Position numbers and translations under genes: made by a program
The notes under the pieces: model-generated
The model's input: the letters and a program-made list of their open reading frames with translations, nothing else
Database searches by the model: none
What the model was told of the DNA's origin: nothing
In this document: positions 24,401 to 31,654 of the stretch, piece after piece
Layout: every line of letters starts with the position of its first letter
Numbering within the stretch: the first letter of the stretch is position 1
NCBI RefSeq assembly: GCF_030035675.1
Contig: NC_084500.1
Coordinates: 6,278,720-6,342,719, forward strand
Direction: 5' to 3'
Length of the DNA: 64,000 nucleotides
DNA from: Rhineura floridana
Lineage: Eukaryota; Chordata; Lepidosauria; Squamata; Rhineuridae

Positions 24401-25301
24401 TCCTTCAAGGGGAAAGCCGGGACAGAAATTTAATTACCAACAACGACATCTAACAGAATGAACGTGAAGATACATTAGAAATCGTTCACAGCTCTACCCC
24501 CAAAACAAATTCACATTCAGTTCACCCAGCAATTACAGGCACTACTTTCAGGTGTAGTTCAGAGATTTATGAACTAATTCAGTGAATTTCTTTAAAGCTG
24601 AACTACTACTTCTTGTTGTTAATTTCTCGCCCTTCACTCCGAGGTCCCAGGGCAGGTTACAACAATTGAAAATACATCCTTAGAAACAATTTTCAAATGA
24701 CTTCCAATCACAACAGGGGTGGATCCTAGACATATACATCAGCATGACAGAAACTATATAATGAAGGTGCCAAGTGCACCTCTTTGGGGAGGGAGTTCCA
24801 CAACGTAGCCACTGCCACAAAAAATGCCCTCTCCCACGTTGCTGCACCCAGAGATTTTGAGGGCGGTGGAACTACCAGAAGGGCCCCCTCTGCTGATCTC
24901 AACACCCGAGTAGGTCTGTAGGGAAGGAGGTGGTCTTTCAGATATTTGGGCCCAAGTTGTTTCAGGCTTTAAATGCTAAAGTGTGCTGTTTTTATTGATA
25001 TGTATTTCTATATTTGTGTTTATTTTTTGTAAGCCGCCTTGAGGGCCTTTTGGCCAAAAGCCGGGATAGAAATCAACAATAACAGTGATATGAGCGCCTT
25101 GAATTGGGCCTGGAAATGAACTGGCAAGCCCTGCTTGAGATGAAAAACATTGATGTCCTTCTTTCTCCCCTTCATTTTATAGCGGAGAAGGATGAGATGG
25201 AAAATAATCAGTCCAAGGCTCAACCTGCCATTCCTCCGAGGCCCAGCAAGGACTTGATTTTGACCCGCTGCTCCGAGAGCACAAAAAGCAAAATTAAGTG
25301 A
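413..25301 (+). CDS. NCF1: NCF1 / p47phox, NADPH oxidase organiser subunit (11 coding exons)
   Basis: Joined coding exons: 413-484, 3662-3742, 7505-7580, 15575-15740, 17070-17125, 18438-18560, 19196-19303, 19903-20020, 21110-21217, 23155-23297, 25183-25301; 1170 nt, 389 residues, all introns GT-AG. p47phox is the cytosolic organiser of the NOX2 oxidase: on phosphorylation its tandem SH3 domains bind p22phox and its tail binds p67phox. Seen in the translation: PX domain (about 1-125, with [10 protein letters not shown] and the PHLP turn), SH3-A (about 156-215, GWWFCQ), SH3-B (about 228-285, LDGWWV), a basic autoinhibitory region with GAPPRRSS (about 300-345), and a C-terminal proline motif PAIPPRP (365-371) followed by [11 protein letters not shown]. 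The start is in good Kozak context and matches the human N-terminus. Oddities: human Arg43 and Arg90 of the PX lipid pocket are Lys43 and Leu90 here, and the mammalian Ser345 region is not conserved. Introns 1-3 are long and repeat-filled; intron 3 carries a DIRS element. Confidence 0.97.
725..842 (-). mobile_element. CR1-type LINE 3' tail
   Basis: Reverse of the tail that reads ggatgctggactagatgg and then cctgatccagcagg, ending in a cttatgtt-type terminus. It is diverged. A forward tail of the same family lies at 1030-1093. Confidence 0.6.
1030..1093 (+). mobile_element. CR1-type LINE 3' tail
   Basis: Forward copy of the ggatgctggactagatgg tail, in NCF1 intron 1. Confidence 0.6.
1262..1604 (+). 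mobile_element. CR1 LINE 3' end
   Basis: About 340 bp ending in ggccccttccaactctac and ATTCTATG repeats, the hallmark CR1 terminus. 5'-truncated, in NCF1 intron 1. Confidence 0.8.
1785..2200 (-). mobile_element. hAT-type MITE (TAGGGATG family)
   Basis: Ends tagggaatg and catcccta; the interior is the reverse complement of the 5592-6018 copy. Flanks aaccacac and attcacac are similar over 8 bp. Confidence 0.6.
3418..3550 (+). mobile_element. TAGGGATG-family hAT MITE, partial
   Basis: Same sense as the 5592 copy: shares its right half (cgcaaaattcagagaagtg, tttgaatg and related blocks). Termini lost. Confidence 0.5.
3662..3742 (+). CDS. NCF1: NCF1 exon 2 (PX domain)
   Basis: Codes residues 25-51, beginning [11 protein letters not shown] and ending EIYEFH. 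Acceptor tgtcag, donor gtaagt, phase 0 to 0. It contains R42 and K43 of the 3-phosphoinositide pocket (human R42, R43) and H51 of the second anionic-lipid site. Confidence 0.96.
3890..4012. repeat. fold-back repeat (aactacaactcccatcat family)
   Basis: Imperfect inverted repeat: ttcaaccgtgggtccccaga pairs with the sequence at 3990-4012 and aactacaactcccatcat with gatgggatttgtagt. Non-autonomous, common in squamate genomes. Confidence 0.65.
4110..4275. repeat. fold-back repeat (tcctgggaactgtagttt family)
   Basis: Shows the family's order: cactttatacagtc, tcctgggaactgtagttt, gctgagagttgttaggag, cacagagctacaattgcc. This is one half-palindrome with the start of the other. Confidence 0.65.
4291..4503 (+). 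mobile_element. Bov-B LINE 3' end
   Basis: Includes gggagtagaaaaagagga, gatggatcgattccataa and the tail catagggtcaccatgag followed by ttgacttgaaggcac and a CAA-rich end. Diagnostic of squamates among non-mammals. Confidence 0.8.
4621..4782. repeat. fold-back repeat (actggtggctccaatgtc family)
   Basis: Arms ggggactggtggctcc and ccgccagtctcc with inner arms tctgctccggttttag and ctaaaacctggagcag. A second copy lies at 21927-22092. Confidence 0.6.
5592..6018 (+). mobile_element. hAT-type MITE, complete with 8-bp target duplication
   Basis: 427 bp from TAGGGATG to CATCCCTA (8-bp inverted termini), flanked on both sides by ATCCCACA (5584-5591 and 6019-6026). The 8-bp duplication places it in the hAT superfamily. 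There is no coding capacity. In NCF1 intron 2. Confidence 0.8.
6040..6215. repeat. fold-back repeat (tcctgggaactgtagttt family)
   Basis: Copy with atcctgggaactgtcgtttg and gggtgctgggagttatagct; diverged. Confidence 0.5.
6700..7363 (+). mobile_element. L2-like LINE, reverse transcriptase C-terminus and 3' end
   Basis: Open frame with [37 protein letters not shown] and [14 protein letters not shown], the conserved C-terminal stretch of L2-group reverse transcriptases. It then runs through a 3' UTR (cgcctagagtgtccg) to an ATT-repeat tail. 5'-truncated, in NCF1 intron 2. Confidence 0.75.
7505..7580 (+). CDS. NCF1: NCF1 exon 3 (PX domain)
   Basis: Codes [18 protein letters not shown] and then RIIPHLP. 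K55 and R70 of the second anionic-lipid site and the PxxP turn (P73, P76) are kept. Acceptor tttag, donor gtaagc, ends phase 1. Confidence 0.95.
7765..8125 (-). mobile_element. degraded LINE 3' region
   Basis: T-rich tattta end at the left, then blocks such as ttcaagaaagtcaaaaagga and tctgccggaagagtgttc that resemble reversed L2-like LINE 3' parts elsewhere in the window. Confidence 0.4.
8487..8929 (-). repeat. DIRS terminal repeat B2
   Basis: 443 bp, identical by eye to B1 at 9340-9782. It bounds the element on the left. Confidence 0.85.
9140..9341 (-). repeat. DIRS internal repeat A2
   Basis: 202 bp, identical by eye to A1 at 14535-14736; GC- and CpG-rich. Confidence 0.85.
9340..9782 (-). 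repeat. DIRS internal repeat B1
   Basis: 443-bp partner of B2. Its junction with A2 reads GCGGCCTATT next to GGAACGGGAT, overlapping by two bases. Confidence 0.85.
9891..10258. repeat. 85-bp minisatellite inside the DIRS element
   Basis: The unit starting tgcatgtcc recurs at 9891, 9976, 10061, 10146 and 10231, exactly 85 bp apart; four full units and a partial one. Copies differ at a few positions. Confidence 0.8.
10995..11513 (-). pseudogene. DIRS polyprotein remnant, region after the reverse transcriptase
   Basis: Contains [20 protein letters not shown] and RNLVLEF in the order seen in vertebrate DIRS proteins between reverse transcriptase and RNase H. Part of the broken DIRS coding region; a fossil. 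Confidence 0.6.
11538..12291 (-). pseudogene. DIRS reverse-transcriptase remnant
   Basis: Segments such as [18 protein letters not shown] and [10 protein letters not shown] match conserved landmarks of DIRS-type reverse transcriptases. They lie in the expected order on the - strand but in more than one frame. A broken fossil. Confidence 0.65.
12395..14060. other. unexplained internal segment of the DIRS element
   Basis: Less GC-rich than its surroundings. It holds a short reversed CR1 piece (about 13299-13370) and a squamate tcctatgtgtgtttactcag-type repeat near 12750. It may be host or transposon DNA inserted into, or carried by, the element. No gene recognised. Confidence 0.4.
14225..14534. 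repeat. GC-rich imperfect tandem repeat next to A1
   Basis: Recurrent blocks gaggccggcccatcaaagg, aggccggcccatcagagg and cctcgccgcgg. It gives long shadow open frames on both strands. Possibly the promoter-proximal part of the DIRS element. Confidence 0.55.
14535..14736 (-). repeat. DIRS terminal repeat A1
   Basis: 202-bp partner of A2. It bounds the element on the right; host sequence resumes at ctgctcgtgag. Confidence 0.85.
14915..15220 (-). mobile_element. TAGGGATG-family hAT MITE, partial
   Basis: Shares the tctccaaacgttgcaatgca, gtgaaaaataacatgcaaa and ttttcatgaa blocks of the family. Confidence 0.5.
15265..15563 (+). mobile_element. tRNA-headed SINE interrupted by a fold-back repeat
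   Basis: Head ccgtagctcaggggcagagt with a B-box-like aggttcagtc; fold-back aactacaactcccagaccat (15425-15490) sits inside; the SINE resumes at ggcctagatggactcc and ends cctctgttcc just before the NCF1 exon 4 acceptor. Confidence 0.65.
15575..15740 (+). CDS. NCF1: NCF1 exon 4 (end of PX domain)
   Basis: Codes [18 protein letters not shown] through [10 protein letters not shown]. Human Arg90 aligns with Leu90 here (N89-L90-Q91). The acceptor cag lies about 10 bases after the tail of a tRNA-derived SINE. Donor gtgagt, ends phase 2. Confidence 0.95.
16330..16475 (+). repeat. unnamed interspersed repeat, copy 1
   Basis: Shares tggtaactggctgaaatttg, gtcctagaaggacaac and attacacaatgaaaag-like blocks with 54030-54150. 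Family not recognised. Confidence 0.45.
16801..16850. repeat. CT/CA microsatellite
   Basis: A CT run followed by a CA and TACA run. Confidence 0.8.
16890..17040 (-). mobile_element. MIR-type SINE remnant
   Basis: Reads reversed: aacagccctgcgaagtaggg, then ttgaga, then tgccttgttcgaggac, matching the MIR core order. Confidence 0.45.
17070..17125 (+). CDS. NCF1: NCF1 exon 5 (PX to SH3 linker)
   Basis: Codes [19 protein letters not shown], matching human KKPETYLMPKDG. The acceptor follows a long C-rich tract; donor gtaatt. Confidence 0.93.
17490..17970 (+). mobile_element. CR1 LINE 3' end with reverse transcriptase tail
   Basis: Begins in coding sequence typical of CR1 C-termini (gacatgatggaagtgtataa) and runs through ggatgctggactagatgg to a cttatgt end. 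In NCF1 intron 5. Confidence 0.8.
18205..18400 (+). mobile_element. TAGGGATG-family hAT MITE, partial
   Basis: Right half of the family (gaacagcattgcaac, tcatgttgttcc, cgaactgaatcgaatttcg). It sits just upstream of NCF1 exon 6. Confidence 0.5.
18438..18560 (+). CDS. NCF1: NCF1 exon 6 (SH3-A)
   Basis: Codes [20 protein letters not shown] through [10 protein letters not shown], the first part of SH3-A with the ALYDY-like segment. Acceptor gatag, donor gtaaaa, phases consistent with its neighbours. Confidence 0.95.
18705..18802. repeat. near-perfect 98-bp palindrome
   Basis: 40-bp arms 18705-18744 and 18763-18802 with one mismatch, spacer 18 bp. A fold-back MITE of the aactacaactcccat family, in NCF1 intron 6. 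Confidence 0.9.
19196..19303 (+). CDS. NCF1: NCF1 exon 7 (SH3-A, p22phox-binding tryptophan)
   Basis: Codes [20 protein letters not shown] and the acidic linker ending QDPNYA. W193 of human p47phox, needed for p22phox binding, aligns with the first Trp. Acceptor tccag, donor gtaaag. Confidence 0.95.
19903..20020 (+). CDS. NCF1: NCF1 exon 8 (SH3-B)
   Basis: Codes [20 protein letters not shown] through [10 protein letters not shown]. The exon itself opens with gtgagc, so the true acceptor is the ctcag just before it. Donor gtgagg. Confidence 0.94.
20090..20215 (+). mobile_element. tRNA-headed SINE
   Basis: Head with tgcatgcagaaggtccc and caggttcaatcccc, body tcctgcctgaaacccc; same family as 59065 and 61386. 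Confidence 0.65.
21110..21217 (+). CDS. NCF1: NCF1 exon 9 (end of SH3-B, start of autoinhibitory region)
   Basis: Codes [20 protein letters not shown] and ends GAPPR. Acceptor cccag, donor gtaaca; the following Arg codon is split across the intron. Confidence 0.94.
21276..21740 (-). mobile_element. L2-like LINE 3' region
   Basis: T/A-rich tail at left (ttatttattgatttattg), then reversed coding-side blocks including atacattttgggcccaagtt. Confidence 0.5.
21927..22092. repeat. fold-back repeat (actggtggctccaatgtc family)
   Basis: Second copy of the 4621-4782 palindrome: gagactggtggcttctatg pairs with the gaggcaccagtttccac end. Confidence 0.6.
22975..23050 (-). mobile_element. CR1 LINE 3' tail
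   Basis: tcatagaatagtagagttgg then aaggggcctgtgaggccatc. Immediately upstream of NCF1 exon 10. Confidence 0.75.
23155..23297 (+). CDS. NCF1: NCF1 exon 10 (autoinhibitory region)
   Basis: Codes [20 protein letters not shown] and [14 protein letters not shown]. The serines equivalent to human Ser303, Ser304 and Ser328 are kept in a basic context. The proline-rich part with mammalian Ser345 is replaced by [11 protein letters not shown]. Acceptor ggcag, donor gtaggt. Confidence 0.92.
23555..23705. repeat. fold-back repeat (tcctgggaactgtagttt family)
   Basis: aatcctgggaagtgcagttt, gctgagagttgtta and agagctacaatttcctgag in order. Confidence 0.6.
24600..25080. mobile_element. back-to-back LINE remnants
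   Basis: 24618-24990 looks like a reversed L2-like 3' region (gggagggagttccacaac). 24990-25080 is a forward 3' tail with gtaagccgccttgagggcc and gggatagaaatcaacaataa. Confidence 0.5.
25183..25301 (+). CDS. NCF1: NCF1 exon 11 (p67phox-binding tail and stop)
   Basis: Codes [20 protein letters not shown] then [16 protein letters not shown] and TGA. The PxxPxR core and the helix after it bind the p67phox SH3 in mammals. The tail is slightly shorter than human. Acceptor tatag. Confidence 0.95.
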
Positions 25302-25518
25302 GAAAGGAGCTATGTGGCTTGTTCCTGCGACATCTCCAAGGGACTTCTTGCTGGTCTTGGCTTCTAGGATGGTTCTTTCCAGGACTTTGCACCTCTGAAT
25401 TTTTAGCAATGCATACGGTTATGTTTCTTGTAAGATCACTATCAGTACGTCTAGCAGGGTTTGACCTAGTGGATTGCATTAGTCCTTCAGGGTGTGCTTT
25501 TTAATTCTTCTTCCCATC

Positions 25519-25524
25519 ATTAAA
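25519..25524 (+). terminator. possible NCF1 poly(A) signal
   Basis: ATTAAA 218 bases after the stop, giving a short 3' UTR. It is the first plausible hexamer before repeat DNA begins near 25765. Not confirmed by transcript data. Confidence 0.3.
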
Positions 25525-25764
25525 CCTTACGGGCTAGTGACTTGTGTGACTGTAGCAACATCTTGCAGGAATGCCTTCGCAGACTGATCGAGGCCTGAAT
25601 GTTTGTAGCCGCCTTGATCAATGGGGTAACTGATACTTTTCAGAAAGAAATCATACTGGTAGATGGGCCTTGTCTAGAGGACTGGAAGTATCCATCAATT
25701 TGTCTTAATTTTTTGAAATGGAGAGAATGAAGAATTGTATTAATGCTTGTCAATCATAAACCTG

Positions 25765-26130
25765 AAAGATCCTCTTACCCTTTATATACCCGGTCGATCA
25801 CTGCACTCTGCAGGCAAGGGTCTCCTGCAAATACCATCTTATCAGGAGGTCCCTTCTGCACAACAGAAGAACTGGATGTTTAGTGCTATGGCACCGACAT
25901 TTTGGAATTCCCTCCCCTTAAATATTTGTCAGGCACCATCTCATCTTTTTGGCACCTATTGAAGACCTTTCTCTTTCAACAAGCCTTTTAAGTAGAAACC
26001 TTATCCCAGTCTGCATCAGTGCTGGAATTCCTTTTCAAGATGTTTTAATTGTTTTGTCATGTTGTTTTCCACCCTGAGCTCCTATGGGAGGAAGGGGGGG
26101 ATATATATTTAATAAATAAATAGTAATAAA
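25765..26130 (+). mobile_element. L2-like LINE 3' end
   Basis: ccatcttatcaggaggtccc, ttttggaattccctcccctt, ctctttcaacaagcctttta, then tatatttaataaataaata. Same family as 43228-43660 and 49768-50188. Confidence 0.7.
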
Positions 26131-26208
26131 TATCCATAAATAGATGTAAAATACAGGCTCTTTTTTAAACTGTGTTTTTGGTAAACATCTTCTATGTTCA
26201 AGTATATC

Positions 26209-26568
26209 TATATTAACTAATAGGCAAAAACCCCTTGCAGTTTAAGAACGTACCTATAGCCAACAGATATCTCTATCAAACTTTAAAAAGCAGGGAAATT
26301 GGGCACCTATAGTGAATGCACCAAGGGAGCAGGAGACCTGACCTCCTCTCTGAGATATTGGACTGCCCTACAAATTTGTCAAAATGCAAACCCAATTTGG
26401 GTTCGTCTTTCACAGTCCAATCCACTTCCTGTGTAGCTTGGAAGAATTTGGTAACGTGCCTCTGAGCATATGGTGAGTGGTAGCAGGGAGGAAGCAACTA
26501 TATTAAAACAGTTGATATAGTTCAGATAGTCATTTTAAATAGATTTGATTTACTTTGCCTATTAGTGA
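26209..26568 (+). mobile_element. long-TIR element, copy A
   Basis: Left end actaataggcaaaaacc, right end tttgcctattagtgaa; the interior contains ctgacctcctctctgagata. Most of the right inverted arm is missing compared with copy B at 45590. Confidence 0.65.
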
Positions 26569-26619
26569 ATTTCTCTGCTTTTTAATCCAGGAGGTACAAA
26601 ATGGGATCTTGTGCAAGTT

Positions 26620-27130
26620 TGCTGAGAATGGATTGATCATTTGCATGCTTATTGAGTTCAGTGGGATTTACTCCCCTGCAATCAGGTTTAGGATAGGTGA
26701 AACTGACTACAGGGGGAGGGGAGGAGGAGGAAGCAAGAGGGGAGGGAAGGAAGAGGGGAGAAGAGAGAGGAAAGAGGGGAAAGGCAGGTCTGATCATTTG
26801 CATGCTTACTGAGTTCAGTGGGATTTACTCCCATGCAATCATGGTTAGGATAGGTAAAACTGACCATGGGAGAGGAAGAGAAGGGGGCAAGGGAAAGAGA
26901 AAGGGAGGGGAGGGGGAGGGGGAAGTATAGGATTGGAAGGGGAAGGGGGAGGGAAGGGGCAAAAGGGAGATGATGGGAGGGAGGAGGAAGGAGGAGGGGA
27001 GGACAGGTTTGATTATTTGCATGCTTTTTGAGTTCAGTGGGATTTACTCCTGTACAATCATTATGCTTAGGATAGGTGAAACTGACTTGGGGGAGGGGCA
27101 GAGAGGGGAGAGGGAGGGGAGGAGATTGGG
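26620..27130. repeat. three-unit tandem array with purine-only spacers
   Basis: Units begin near 26633, 26791 and 27009 with gatcatttgcatgctta-like sequence, then gttcagtgggatttactcc and taggataggtgaaactgac. Each is followed by 60-140 bp of almost pure G/A. Confidence 0.75.
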
Positions 27131-27289
27131 TGGGCAGGCACTGGGCAGAGCGGAAGCCCCTTTCCTTTCCAAAAAGAAAACATTGTGAACAATATCATTG
27201 TTTTTCAGGGTTTCCCCCACCTTTTTATTGTACAGCAGGTGGGTAGTCTCTCACCGTAATTTAAACTGAAGCTGTCCCTGACCACATCC

Positions 27290-27520
27290 ACACCAGACCT
27301 TTATTTCACTTTAGACAGTCATGGCTTCTCCCAAAGAATCCTGGGAAGTGATTTGTGAAGGGACCTGAGAGTTGCTAGGAGAGGTCCTGTTCACCTCACA
27401 GAGCTACAATCCCCAGAAAAGGGGCTGACTGTTAAACCCCTCTGGCTATTGGAACTCTGTCAGGGCAATAGGTTTCTCCTAACAACTCTCAGCACCCAGC
27501 ACAAACCCCACTTCCCAGGG
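27290..27520. repeat. fold-back repeat (tcctgggaactgtagttt family)
   Basis: Near-complete imperfect palindrome from cacaccagacctttatttca to cttcccagggtg. Confidence 0.65.
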
Positions 27521-28479
27521 TGTTGTCCCCTGATTAGCCAGGCCAAGCCAAGCCAAGCAGTGGTGAGTCCTGCTTTTAGAACACTGACAGTTGGTTCTTA
27601 CTGAGTATGCCTAGGCTTATCATTGACTCCAATGCTAAATTAATTAAATATCGGCCAATCATTGTTTAAACTTTTAAATGGCAGAAGATGAAGGTCAGAG
27701 TATGGGGCAAGGTCAGTAATAGGATTACAGGTACTCTGTGAACATGGCTGATTTTTAATTAATTTCAACAAATTATGAGAACTCTGACAGAAAAAAGTCC
27801 AAAAGGGGTCTGGTTTTTCTCTCTCTCTTTTTACCACTTTGAACTCTCGATTCTCTCTGACTGTTTTGTGTATCACCATGAAAATTTAGAGGGTTGTTAA
27901 GCAAGTGTTTCTGAATTCAGGACTATAAGTTTTGTAAGGGATTTTTGAAATGGGCTTATGGGTAGCATCAGAATGGCATGGGGGTGTTTTCAATTTAACG
28001 TTGTGGAATGCAAAAAATCCATGCTGGCTATAGTATACAGGCACTTATGGATGCATAATATATATGTGTTTATGTAAGTACACAAATTTTTCATAAATAA
28101 ATACGTTGATGTGTAACATGCATTTCCCTTTAATGTTTTGAGCAAGGAAAAACTTGCATAGGCAATTCTGGATATATAACTCTTGCAACAGAAAGGAAAT
28201 CCTCTGTATGCATGTAACTTTCTGTTTTGCAGCCTGTTTCCTGCAAAACCTCTTGCATAAGTCTTGAGAGGAAGGAAGGAATTCACAATCCTCTGATAAG
28301 GCCACCGCTGGGGTGTTAATAATTTGCAGATTTTTAACAAGGGGAACAAAATGCTGCAGGGTGTTCTTAGCAGAGCTGCTATTTGGGGTGCCAGCCAGCT
28401 GTGCCCTTCTCCAGGACACTCCATTCCATCTATCCAAAACTGATTACCCAGGGTTCCCCCCCAGCTTAGCCACATCTGC

Positions 28480-28670
28480 ACTGTAAATTAAAAGCACTTT
28501 TATACCACTTTAAACAGTCAAGGAACAGTAGTTTGTGACAGGTGCTAAGAATTGTTTGGAGATCCCTATTCCCCTCCCAGAGCGGTTCAACAATCCCTCT
28601 TCCCGGTAACTCTGGGAATTGTAGCTCTGGGAGGAGAATAGGGGTCTCCTAACGACGTTTCTCGTCAACT
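28480..28670. repeat. fold-back repeat (tcctgggaactgtagttt family)
   Basis: gtagtttgtgacaggtgct and ctctgggaattgtagctctg, arms partly complementary. Confidence 0.6.
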
Positions 28671-29127
28671 CCATTTTTTTTGCTGGCACTCACTGTCTGA
28701 GTTCCCTGTTAAGGGGAATGAGGGTGGCTGTACCGACACCAAATGCGTGCCCTCCGTTTCCCCCCTCTCTAGTATTTACATCAGCCTTCCCCCAAGCTGG
28801 TGCTCTCCAGATCCTTTGGACTGCAATGTCTGGAGGGCCCCAGGTTAGGGAGGTCTGATTTATACAGCGCCATCAATGTGCTTTACCAAAGTATAAGCGG
28901 AAAGGTGAATGTGTGCTCTAGCATTTGATGCAGGAGAGACAACCGAGGAAAGGGGTGGAAGTCTGCAATTGTTTTCAGATGTTTCAATTGTTTCATCTCT
29001 TGGGCGTTAGGGTTGTCAGGATAACACCTGTATCCATACGAATAATGAAATCTAGAGCTATAAAGATACGTACTGCAAACTCCTATCAGGGAAGGGTATA
29101 CATTTTGCATAATGAGAAGACATGATT

Positions 29128-29336
29128 CATTAGAAAAGACAACAATGCTGGGAAAAACAGAAGGGAGTAGAAAAAGAGGAAGGCCAAACAAGAGATGGAT
29201 TGATTCCATAAAGGAAGCCACAGACCTGAACTTGCAAGATCTGAACAGGGTGGTTCATGACAGATGCTCTTGGAGGTCGCCGATTCATAGGGTTGCCGTA
29301 AATCGTGGTCGACTTGGAGGCACATAACAACAGCAA
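29128..29336 (+). mobile_element. Bov-B LINE 3' end
   Basis: Closely matches 4291-4503, ending tcgtggtcgacttggagg and a CAA-rich tail. Confidence 0.8.
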
Positions 29337-29346
29337 ATAGATTTTG

Positions 29347-29530
29347 ATCATAGAATAGTAGAGTTGGAAGGGGCCTATAAGGCCATCAAGTCCAACCCCC
29401 TGTGCAATGCAGGAATCCAAATCAAAGCATTCCCGACAGATGGCTGTCCAGCTGCCTCTTGAAGGCCTCCAGTGTCGGAGAGCCCACTACCTCTTTAGGT
29501 CATTGGTTCCATTGTCGTATGGCTCTAACA
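29347..29530 (-). mobile_element. CR1 LINE 3' end
   Basis: Starts atcatagaatagtagagtt, then gatggctgtccagctgcc. Reverse orientation, directly after the Bov-B tail. Confidence 0.8.
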
Positions 29531-29654
29531 GATACTTTGTTATCTTGCTTTTTAAAACAACAAAAATACATAAATAATACTACTAGTAATAAAACTCTTG
29601 TGTGCTTGCCACCCTGGGCTCCTTCAAGAGGAAGGGTGGAATAGATGTTTTCTT

Positions 29655-29890
29655 CGCTCCAGCAAGCATGGCCAATGACCAGGGATAATAGTTGTAGTTC
29701 AGCAACATCTGGAAGGCCCAAAGGTTCCCTACGCTTGGACACTGTCAGCCTTTCCCAACCGGGTGCCCTCCACATGCTGCTGGACTGCAGATCCCATCAG
29801 CCCCAGGCAATATGGCCAATAGTCAGGGATGATGGGAGCTACAGTTCAGCAACATCTGGAGGGCCCAATGTTTCACCATACCTGCTATGC
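29655..29890. repeat. two adjacent fold-back fragments
   Basis: gttgtagttcagcaacatct and gatgggagctacagttcagc copies of the aactacaactcccat family. Confidence 0.55.
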
Positions 29891-29911
29891 ATGAAGTATG
29901 CCCCATTGCAC

Positions 29912-29956
29912 TCAATAAGTCGTAGTCGACTTGAACGCACATAACAACAACAACAA
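29912..29956 (+). mobile_element. Bov-B-like 3' tail only
   Basis: gtcgtagtcgacttgaacgc then acataacaacaacaacaa. Confidence 0.55.
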
Positions 29957-30004
29957 GTAACTGTGCATGGGAATGTCGCTAGGAACACAGGAAGCTCTCT
30001 TCTA

Positions 30005-30330
30005 CTGAGGGTGTAAACACACCAGATCTTTAAAGCACCCCCTGAACCCAAATCCTGAGAAATGTAGTTTGTTAGGTGTGTAGGTAGGGAATTGTAGGTT
30101 TGTGAGTGGTAAACTATAGTTTGAGGATTCTTTGAGGGGTGCGGATGTGTGCTTTGAATGGGCTTTAAAGGTCTGGGGTGGACACAGGTCAGTCCACTGG
30201 CCTATTGTAATTCGGACTCTGGCTGGCAGCAGCTCACAAGGGTTCAGCCCTACCGGGAGATACCAGGCATGGAACCTGAGACCTTTTGCATGAAAAGTGC
30301 CTATGCTCTACAAGGAGGAATTGGGGCTGG
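30005..30330. repeat. fold-back repeat followed by a reversed tRNA-headed SINE
   Basis: 30005-30180 carries aatgtagtttgttaggtgtg. 30165-30330 reads as a reversed SINE with ggcatggaacctgagacctt. Confidence 0.5.
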
Positions 30331-30656
30331 GAAGGGATTTTCCTGTCTCATCTCAAGACCCTACAGTCTAACCACCATCATGTGATATTGGTCTTTGGCT
30401 TTTCATTCAGCTTGTTGAAATTTCTGTTCCACCTGATCTCAAATGAGTCACTTTGCTATTTTTAATCAGCCTGTCGAAAAGATACAAACAATCCCTTTTG
30501 GGAACGTTGAGAAAAGCCCTGAAGTCAGTTACGGGAACTGCCTCTGGCCTCAGGGATGGGCAAAGCTGTCAGTTTCTTATTTGTCCAGACTTCAGTTCTG
30601 TTCTTCGCAATTCCACATCAGTTCATGATATTTGAATCTATTTTTTTAAAGTCCTC

Positions 30657-30775
30657 AAAAGAAGAGCCCAGGTGGCCCATCTAGTCCCCAATCCTCCCAG
30701 TGGCCAACCAGATGCCCCAATGGTAGGCTCACAAGCAGGACCTGAGCGCAAGAGCGCTCTCCCCACTTGTGATTC
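30657..30775 (-). mobile_element. CR1-type LINE 3' tail
   Basis: aagaagagcccaggtggccc then aggacctgagcgcaagagc, reversed. Confidence 0.6.
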
Positions 30776-31169
30776 CAAGTGAATGGTAAACGAAAGCATT
30801 CTGTCTCTGGAGGTATTTCATCAGCATTTTAGTGAGAAATTCTCCTACCTACTCTACACATTTTTGTATGCAATCGTCCCTAATATGCACATTTTTGCAA
30901 AGCAATTGCCCTTATTATAATGCAACAACAACATTTTATTGCAGTCAGCCAACCATTAAAAAGTACACAACTGGATACACACATAACCATAAAATCAAAA
31001 GATGGGGATTTAAGAGCTAACAATCACTGAGTGTCCAAGCGATATTACTATATTCAGAAATATTGCTACCTGTTCAGAAATGAATTTATTGGATCCCTCA
31101 AGGAAAATGCTCTCTAAGGATCAACCAAGAAACTGCCTTGTAAAAAGGTAGATGACCCCTTGATAAAAC

Positions 31170-31605
31170 ACACCTCCAGTACCACCAACTAAGCCGCCCG
31201 ACCAGATCAGCCACACAGGGCCTTCTCTCTGTCCCACCAATGAAAACAGCTAGGTTGGTGGGGACTAGAGAGAGGGCATTCTCAGTGGCGGCCCCCACTC
31301 TCTGGAACTCCCTCCCGTTCGATCTTCGCCATGCCCCTTCCCTAGATACATTTCGCCGAGCCTTAAAAACATGGCTCTTTGGACAGGCCTTTGGGGTCCC
31401 CGGGGTGGGGTAATTTCTTTATATTGTTTTAAAATTGTCTATTGATGGCCCTGTACTGCCGCTTTTTAAAATGGTTATTGTTGACTGCATTGTATTTTAT
31501 TATGTATTGTATTATTATGTATTGTTGAATTTAATGTTGTACGTCGCCTAGAGTGGTTTCGGCCAGATAGGCGACACAAAAATTAAATTTATTATTATTA
31601 TTATT
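31170..31605 (+). mobile_element. L2-like LINE 3' end
   Basis: Codes the [19 protein letters not shown] segment and ends gtcgcctagagtggtttcgg plus an ATT tail; close relative of 6700-7363. Confidence 0.7.
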
Positions 31606-31654
31606 AAACTGTTTCAACATTATAATGCCTTTTTGCATGTTATGTTCACTAACA

